From NCBI RefSeq assembly GCF_017848645.1, contig NZ_JAFEIF010000007.1:105243-169242 (forward strand): a DNA stretch of 64,000 bases, in the 5' to 3' direction. The position numbers and the translations under genes are program-made. The notes below the pieces were generated by a model. That model did no database searches and was not told where the DNA came from. It worked only from the letters and a program-made list of their open reading frames with translations. Position 1 is the first letter of the stretch. Every line of letters starts with the position of its first letter. Shown one piece after another: positions 60,427-64,000 of this stretch. Source of the stretch: Limnohabitans sp. Its GTDB lineage: Bacteria > Pseudomonadota > Gammaproteobacteria > Burkholderiales > Burkholderiaceae_C.

Positions 60427-61175
60427 GCAGCACGCAACAAACCATCGCTCGCCTTCGAGAGCTCAAGCTCGTTCCAATGGCTGATGCTTACGACATGCAG
60501 CTTCAGCAACCCAAATTGCATGATGTCAGTTTTGATGATCGCTTTGCAATGCTTGTTGATCACGAGGCATCCGAGCGAGAGGGCCGAAAGTTGAAGCGTT
60601 TGATCCGAGGCGCAGGGATGCCTGAATTGGCTTCATTTGAGGATGTGGAATACAAGGTAAACCGTGGACTAGACAAGGCACAGTTGGCATCTTTGGCAAG
60701 CTGTGATTGGATAAGGCGTCAGCAAAATCTGATCATCCAAGGCGCTACGGGTGTTGGTAAGACGTGGCTTGCGTGTGCATTTGGCCAGCAGGCGTGCAGG
60801 CTAAAAATGCCAGTCCTGTTCTATCGCGCCAGTGATCTTTATGGGGCAATCACAGAGTCATTGCTTGATGGCTCATTGCCCGCTCTGAAGCTGTCATTGA
60901 GCAAACCAAGTATGTTGATACTTGACGATCTGGGTTTGGGTGAGATGAATCAACATGCGTCGCAGTTCTTGCTTGATGTGATTGATCGGCGAATGCGCAC
61001 AGGATCATTGCTCATTACAACGCAATACCCAACTGACCAATGGCATGGGTTCTTTCCTGATCCCACGTTGGCTGATGCGATATTGGATCGCGTGGTGCAT
61101 CAATCGCATCGGTTATCTCTGAAAGGGGAGTCCATGCGAAAAACAATGGCTCGCAAAAAAATGCAATCCAGCTGA
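60423..61175 (+). CDS. istB: IS21-family helper ATPase IstB
   Basis: A 250-aa AAA+ ATPase. Walker A is QGATGVGKTWLACAFG near residue 105 and Walker B is MLILDDLGLGEM near residue 165. The N-terminus (TIARLRELKLVPMADAY) and ITTQYPTDQWHGFFPDPTLADAILDRVVHQSH are typical of IstB, which assembles on target DNA and activates IstA. Confidence 0.95.
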   Translation: MSSTQQTIARLRELKLVPMADAYDMQLQQPKLHDVSFDDRFAMLVDHEASEREGRKLKRLIRGAGMPELASFEDVEYKVNRGLDKAQLASLASCDWIRRQQNLIIQGATGVGKTWLACAFGQQACRLKMPVLFYRASDLYGAITESLLDGSLPALKLSLSKPSMLILDDLGLGEMNQHASQFLLDVIDRRMRTGSLLITTQYPTDQWHGFFPDPTLADAILDRVVHQSHRLSLKGESMRKTMARKKMQSS

Positions 61176-61218
61176 TAGTCTGAGTAGTCAGATTGACCAT
61201 GTCAGTCTGACTACTATC

Positions 61219-61336
61219 TGGTCAAATCGACATACTTTTTTCTTTGGTCAACTTGCTGGACTGAGTGGTCAGCTTTGACTGGAATTGATGGTCACGAGGG
61301 ATTGGAGCGGATGGTCAATAGGTTCTGGAATACGCA
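61219..61336. repeat. Right IS21-type end with five TGGTCA repeats
   Basis: TGGTCA starts at 61219, 61245, 61266, 61289 and 61312 (spacing 26, 21, 23, 23 bp). The last four are each followed by TGGA about 9-11 bp later. The last repeat runs into the terminal CTGGAATACGCA (61325-61336). This is the multiple-repeat end structure of IS21 elements and is the inverse of the left end at 49289-49355. Confidence 0.88.
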
Positions 61337-61349
61337 CCCCAGTTGAGCT

Positions 61350-62429
61350 TCAAGTGTTGGGGCGCGCATCTCTCATAAGGTCTGTCACCTCAGCCTCTTG
61401 TGTGATGCGGAAATAACCCAACACGGTGGAGACGCTGTGGTGCCCCGTCATGGCCATGGTCTGAGCGAGGGGAACGTTTTGCAAGCCTGCCTCTGTCACG
61501 AACCCTGAGCGCAGGGAGTGGGCGGCATAGTTGCCGTCAATGCCTGCCAACAAGCATCGCTTTTTAACGATATCTTTGACAGCGGCAGGGGAGAGCGCTT
61601 CACCGATGTGACCGCCTTTGCGCACTCTTCGGAAAATCGCCCCGCTGGTGATGTGGCTGACGGTGAGCCATGCCGAGAGGGCTTGCGCTGCGAGCCCGAA
61701 AATGGGTTTGTGGTTTTCAGCGCGTTCTGCGCCGGCTTGGTTCGTTTTGGAGAACGCCAAGTTGTAGAGATAGGCATCGGGGCCGGTGCGTTTTAAAAAC
61801 TGCATGTCTGCGCTGGCCACCTCGGATCTCCTGCGCCCGCCACTGGACCAGGCGAACAAGATCAGTGCTCTATCGCGGATGCCGATGACTGAGTCATCGC
61901 ACGTTTGCAAGATGGCTTGAAGAGGCTCTTTGGTGAGGGCGTCTTTTTTGCGGGGGAGGGCACCCCGCTTGGCGTAGGCCTTGCGGGTGCGGGAGAGAAG
62001 CTCGCGCACTTTGGGGTCGTGGCAAGGGTTTTTGAACTCGCCAATTTGGTGGGCTTTGGACAGGACCGCAATTCGGTGAATCAGGGTGTTGTGTGCGAGT
62101 GCGCCGAGTTTGCCTTTGAAGCCGGATTTCACCAGGGCTTGATCGATCTCGATGGGCAGCTCGTGCGCCAGGCCTTTGTCGGTGGTTCGATCCGCGTGGT
62201 CGACGACAAACTGGAGCACACAGGCGGTGGGCACGGGCAGCTGTATTTGTCGGCCGTAGCGTGCACCAAACCATGCGGCCCAGTAGCGCAAGGCGCTGCG
62301 GTAGCTGATGAGGGTGTTTTTTGATTCACCTTCGCGCAGCAGATCTTCGACGGCGCGTTGGGTGACTTCGCTCAGAGCCTCTGGCTCCAGGGCGGGTGTA
62401 TTTTTGAGCGTGGGCAGGCGCAAGTTCAT
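61350..62429 (-). CDS. Tyrosine recombinase, TnpS-like
   Basis: A 359-aa tyrosine-type site-specific recombinase. The N-terminal core-binding domain includes RTTDKGLAHE and helices around 60-140. Catalytic residues are in SGGRRRSEVA (first Arg), HSLRSGF (His-x-x-Arg), GHHSV and the tyrosine in GYFRI near residue 340. It is divergent from the KfrA-like gene at 62548, with palindromes between. This layout matches the TnpS/TnpT cointegrate-resolution module of Tn4651-type transposons, where TnpS is a tyrosine recombinase of similar size. Its stop is 6 bp from the IS21-type element's duplicated target. Confidence 0.88.
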   Translation of the reverse strand: MNLRLPTLKNTPALEPEALSEVTQRAVEDLLREGESKNTLISYRSALRYWAAWFGARYGRQIQLPVPTACVLQFVVDHADRTTDKGLAHELPIEIDQALVKSGFKGKLGALAHNTLIHRIAVLSKAHQIGEFKNPCHDPKVRELLSRTRKAYAKRGALPRKKDALTKEPLQAILQTCDDSVIGIRDRALILFAWSSGGRRRSEVASADMQFLKRTGPDAYLYNLAFSKTNQAGAERAENHKPIFGLAAQALSAWLTVSHITSGAIFRRVRKGGHIGEALSPAAVKDIVKKRCLLAGIDGNYAAHSLRSGFVTEAGLQNVPLAQTMAMTGHHSVSTVLGYFRITQEAEVTDLMRDARPNT

Positions 62430-62451
62430 GGGCGGCTTATTTCTTTGAAGA

Positions 62452-62474
62452 AATCTTACATAGCATGTAAGATT
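62452..62474. promoter_or_regulatory. Perfect palindrome in recombinase-KfrA intergenic region (candidate resolution core)
   Basis: AATCTTACAT (62452-62461) and ATGTAAGATT (62465-62474) are perfect inverted 10-mers with a 3-nt spacer. It lies 23 bp upstream of the recombinase start. It could be an operator or the recombinase core site; tyrosine recombinase cores have just such paired arms. Confidence 0.65.
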
Positions 62475-62498
62475 ATTTATCTTTTTATCCTTTAAATC

Positions 62499-62519
62499 AC
62501 GATAAATATCTCTTATCGT
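62499..62519. promoter_or_regulatory. Second palindrome in recombinase-KfrA intergenic region
   Basis: ACGATAA (62499-62505) and TTATCGT (62513-62519) are perfect inverted 7-mers with a 7-nt spacer, 28 bp before the KfrA-like start. With the first palindrome it makes a two-part region that may hold both promoter control and an accessory-protein site. Confidence 0.6.
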
Positions 62520-62547
62520 TGGTAAATTTACAGCAAGGAGCAGGGCG

Positions 62548-63447
62548 ATGCAAGTTAAAAGTCCAAGGGGTGTTCAGCAAACCGATGTCAACGGCGCAGC
62601 CGACGAATTGCTCAGTGAGCAACTCAAACCGACCATCGAACGTGTTCGCATGAAATTGGGCCGCGGATCGCCCAACACCGTGGGCCCGATGCTGGAGGTC
62701 TGGTTTTCTTCATTGGGAGAGCGTTTGGGAGGAGCAACGGGTGAAGCCGATAAAACAAGCGAATTGCCAGCCACTGTGCACATAGCAATGAAAACCCTCT
62801 GGAAAAGCGCTTTGCAGGAGGCTCACAGTACTTTTGAAGCGTCAAAAGCGGATTTCGCGAACACAGCAAGTCAGCAAGAACAGCAAATGACGACGGTGCT
62901 TGCTGAGATTGAAGCTGAGCGTGGAGCGTTCACGCAGCAGGCATCTTTACTCAACCAAGCCCTTGATGCGCTAAATATCAGGCTGGCCGAATCTCAAGAT
63001 CAGGCGAACAAGCTTCAAATGCTTGTGAACAAGAAGGATGAGGAACTCACATCATCGCGTCTGGCGCTTCAACAGCAAGTTGCCGAAGGCAATGAGGAGC
63101 GTCGCCGTCACGATGCGCAACTGCGGGCTCACAGCGCTGAAATTCAAGCGCTTCAGGCACAGTTTGTGTCTTCAGAACGAAGACTGATGGCGGAGATTGA
63201 TCGCGATCGCCAACAAGTAAAAAAATTACAGGCAGAGGTGGAGATTGAAAAAAAGAAGCAGATACGACATAAAAGTGAGGCTCTGGAAGTGGCTGGAAAT
63301 TTGACCAAGCAACTGCACGAGCTAAGGATGCAAAACACGCAGCTATCAGAGCGCGCATCAGGTTATCTTGCACGCATCAACGACATGCAACCCCAAAAAC
63401 TCAAATCTGCAGCAAAGAACAAAGCCGTACGAAGCGTAAAGGGATAG
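62548..63447 (+). CDS. KfrA-like coiled-coil DNA-binding protein, TnpT-like
   Basis: A 299-aa protein. The N-terminal domain (VNGAADELLSEQLKPTIERVRMKLGRGSPNTVGPMLEVWF) is the KfrA_N DNA-binding type. Residues about 100-285 form a long coiled coil rich in Gln, Glu, Lys and Ala. TnpT of Tn4651-type transposons has this architecture and aids TnpS at the resolution site between the two genes. Here the two genes are divergent in the same way with palindromes between. Plasmid KfrA is a related alternative, acting in partition. Confidence 0.85.
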   Translation: MQVKSPRGVQQTDVNGAADELLSEQLKPTIERVRMKLGRGSPNTVGPMLEVWFSSLGERLGGATGEADKTSELPATVHIAMKTLWKSALQEAHSTFEASKADFANTASQQEQQMTTVLAEIEAERGAFTQQASLLNQALDALNIRLAESQDQANKLQMLVNKKDEELTSSRLALQQQVAEGNEERRRHDAQLRAHSAEIQALQAQFVSSERRLMAEIDRDRQQVKKLQAEVEIEKKKQIRHKSEALEVAGNLTKQLHELRMQNTQLSERASGYLARINDMQPQKLKSAAKNKAVRSVKG

Positions 63448-63495
63448 AAGTTACGCACATCAACGTTTTGGTCTTGCCAAATCACCAGTCCTTGA

Positions 63496-63570
63496 TAGCA
63501 TCAACATTACTTGGAATATGTGAGTAGCTATATCTTTACTTGGAAAGTAGCGTCAACTTTACTTGTGTGA
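63496..63570. repeat. Right end of the Tn7-like transposon with three binding-site-like repeats
   Basis: Repeats of the TAGC-TCAAC-TTACTTGG type lie at 63496-63514, 63524-63543 and 63547-63565, inverted with respect to the left end. The last two are nearly abutting, as in the overlapping sites of the Tn7 right end. The tip is TTTACTTGTGTGA (63558-63570), the perfect complement of the left tip. Confidence 0.85.
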
Positions 63571-63812
63571 CCGTGGTCCTTGATGGCCAGCCAATGTCTT
63601 CGACATACTTGGTTGCATACGATGTATATTATGTTAAGTTAAATTGGTATGAATTAAATCAGTGAAACGGCTCTTCGTCATGAAGTCGTGAACCGCACGC
63701 CTGCACTGTGCTGCAGCAGACGGACACCGTGGGCAATAAAAATGAAAGTGCTTCGAAGTACCGACTCAAGGGATTCCGCGAGTTCATATTCACAGACCTC
63801 TGAAGCATCCAC

Positions 63813-63908
63813 ATGAAAAAGAACATATCCATCATCACAGCCATGTTGACCGTGTCGCCAGCGCTCTGGAACCTGCCGTTAGCGCAGGCCCAGCCTGCAA
63901 ACCCCTGA
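63813..63908 (+). pseudogene. Truncated exported-protein gene, signal peptide only
   Basis: The 31-residue frame starts MKKNISIITAML and reads a complete signal peptide ending LPLAQAQPANP before TGA. That stop lies where two repeats of GGCCACC-TCCCCCAC type begin (63908-63954). A gene cut off by an insertion sequence is the simplest explanation. The 242 bp between the Tn7-like right end and this frame hold no supported gene and are AT-rich near 63620-63660, where a promoter may lie. Confidence 0.5.
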
Positions 63909-63954
63909 TGGCCACCCAAATTCCCCCACTTATGGCCACCTCAAACTCCCCCAC
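63908..63954. repeat. Tandem repeats, likely end of another insertion sequence
   Basis: ATGGCCACC...TCCCCCAC occurs at 63908-63929 and, with a 1-bp insertion, at 63932-63954. Tandem repeats of about 22 bp next to a disrupted gene fit an IS21-type terminus. The window ends before any transposase gene, so the element is not confirmed. Confidence 0.5.
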
Positions 63955-64000
63955 CTGAATTGATCGGGGACAGGGTCTCAACGCCGACACCGTCGGCACC

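Larger units (their letters stand above)
49289..61336. mobile_element. IS21-type transposon with copper-resistance cargo, 12.05 kb, nested in the Tn7-like element
   Basis: Left end TGCGTATTCCAG (49289-49300) and right end CTGGAATACGCA (61325-61336) are perfect 12-bp inverted repeats with the TG...CA tips of IS21 elements. CCCCAGT is directly repeated on both sides (49282-49288 and 61337-61343), a 7-bp target duplication within the IS21 range of 4-8 bp. Internal tandem TGGTCA repeats mark both ends. istA and istB lie at the right. Unlike a normal 2-2.5 kb IS21 element, about 9.6 kb of copper-resistance genes sit between the left end and istA. The target is the gap between ynfA and the tyrosine recombinase gene of the host transposon. 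Confidence 0.85.
32971..63570. mobile_element. Tn7-like (TniABQ) transposon carrying metal resistance, 30.6 kb
   Basis: The ends are perfect 13-bp inverted repeats, TCACACAAGTAAA at 32971-32983 and its complement at 63558-63570, continuing with high similarity through about 24 bp. Each end has three related repeats of the CAAGTAAA-TTGATGCTA type, like transposase binding sites in Tn7-type ends. The flanking CCGT (32967-32970 and 63571-63574) is a 4-bp direct repeat; a 5-bp duplication would need one mismatch. tniA, tniB and tniQ sit at the left end; a tyrosine recombinase and a KfrA-like protein sit at the right end. Cargo is Czc/Cad metal efflux plus a nested IS21-type copper element. No TnsA-like nuclease and no serine resolvase is present. 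Confidence 0.88.

Noticed and set aside
32966..63575. A perfect 5-bp target duplication for the large transposon
   Set aside because: Only CCGT (4 bp) is identical next to the tips; extending to 5 bp needs one mismatch on either side, so no clean 5-bp duplication is claimed.
63659..63919. 86-codon minus-strand frame near the right edge
   Set aside because: Met/Phe-rich without family features; it runs across the signal-peptide gene fragment on the other strand.

Overview
The window looks like the chromosome of a high-GC betaproteobacterium, most likely a Burkholderiales/Comamonadaceae member. This rests on gene content and protein flavour (livHMGF next to a fatty acyl-CoA operon, Tex, tmk-holB-tatD synteny, Czc/CadR-type metal genes); no rRNA or marker gene allows a firmer placement. 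No tRNA, rRNA or CRISPR array was seen.

Bases 1-14340 are catabolic. The end of a branched-chain-type substrate-binding protein is followed by livH-livM-livG-livF. A tightly packed set for acyl-CoA breakdown comes next: a hydratase/3-hydroxyacyl-CoA dehydrogenase fusion, thiolase, acyl-CoA dehydrogenase, a Dabb protein, two SDRs, a hotdog thioesterase, an MDR-type reductase and a GST-like protein. A TetR-like palindrome sits at the head of this set. Importing and oxidising an organic acid or branched substrate is the natural reading, but the substrate is not visible.

Bases 14341-32950 are mixed chromosomal genes: two tandem small lipoproteins with an HELRH motif, tex, a VapBC pair, a patatin-like protein, a VOC protein and a HAD phosphatase, a TacA/TacT-type pair with a clear palindromic operator, trhO, an SGNH lipoprotein, a TfoX-N protein, an iron alcohol dehydrogenase, an esterase, a thioesterase-GNAT fusion, ygfZ, mltG, tmk, holB, a tatD-family gene and an ankyrin-repeat gene. 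Two REP-like palindromes of one family lie at 11.4 and 27.7 kb.

Bases 32971-63570 form one 30.6-kb Tn7-like transposon. It has perfect 13-bp terminal inverted repeats, three transposase-site-like repeats at each end, and tniA-tniB-tniQ at the left end, which begins 20 bp after the ankyrin gene. Cargo includes a Czc-type RND metal efflux operon with czcI, a Cd/Zn/Pb P-type ATPase with a divergent CadR-type regulator, and ynfA. At the right end are a divergent tyrosine recombinase and a KfrA-like coiled-coil protein that together resemble the TnpS/TnpT cointegrate-resolution module of Tn4651-type Tn3-family transposons. No TnsA endonuclease and no serine resolvase is seen, so the TnpS/TnpT-like pair may finish transposition here.

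Nested inside it is a second element, 49289-61336 (12.05 kb), bounded by IS21-type ends (TGCGTATTCCAG inverted, with internal TGGTCA repeats) and flanked by a perfect 7-bp direct repeat CCCCAGT. It carries istA-istB and a full copper-resistance set: CopRS-like two-component system, small exported protein, outer-membrane factor, multicopper oxidase, cupredoxin, DUF411 protein, CusF-like protein and two unknown divergent genes. An IS21-type element moving copper resistance as internal cargo is the most unusual structure in the window.

At the far right a signal-peptide-encoding gene fragment is cut off where two tandem repeats begin, probably the end of a further insertion sequence.
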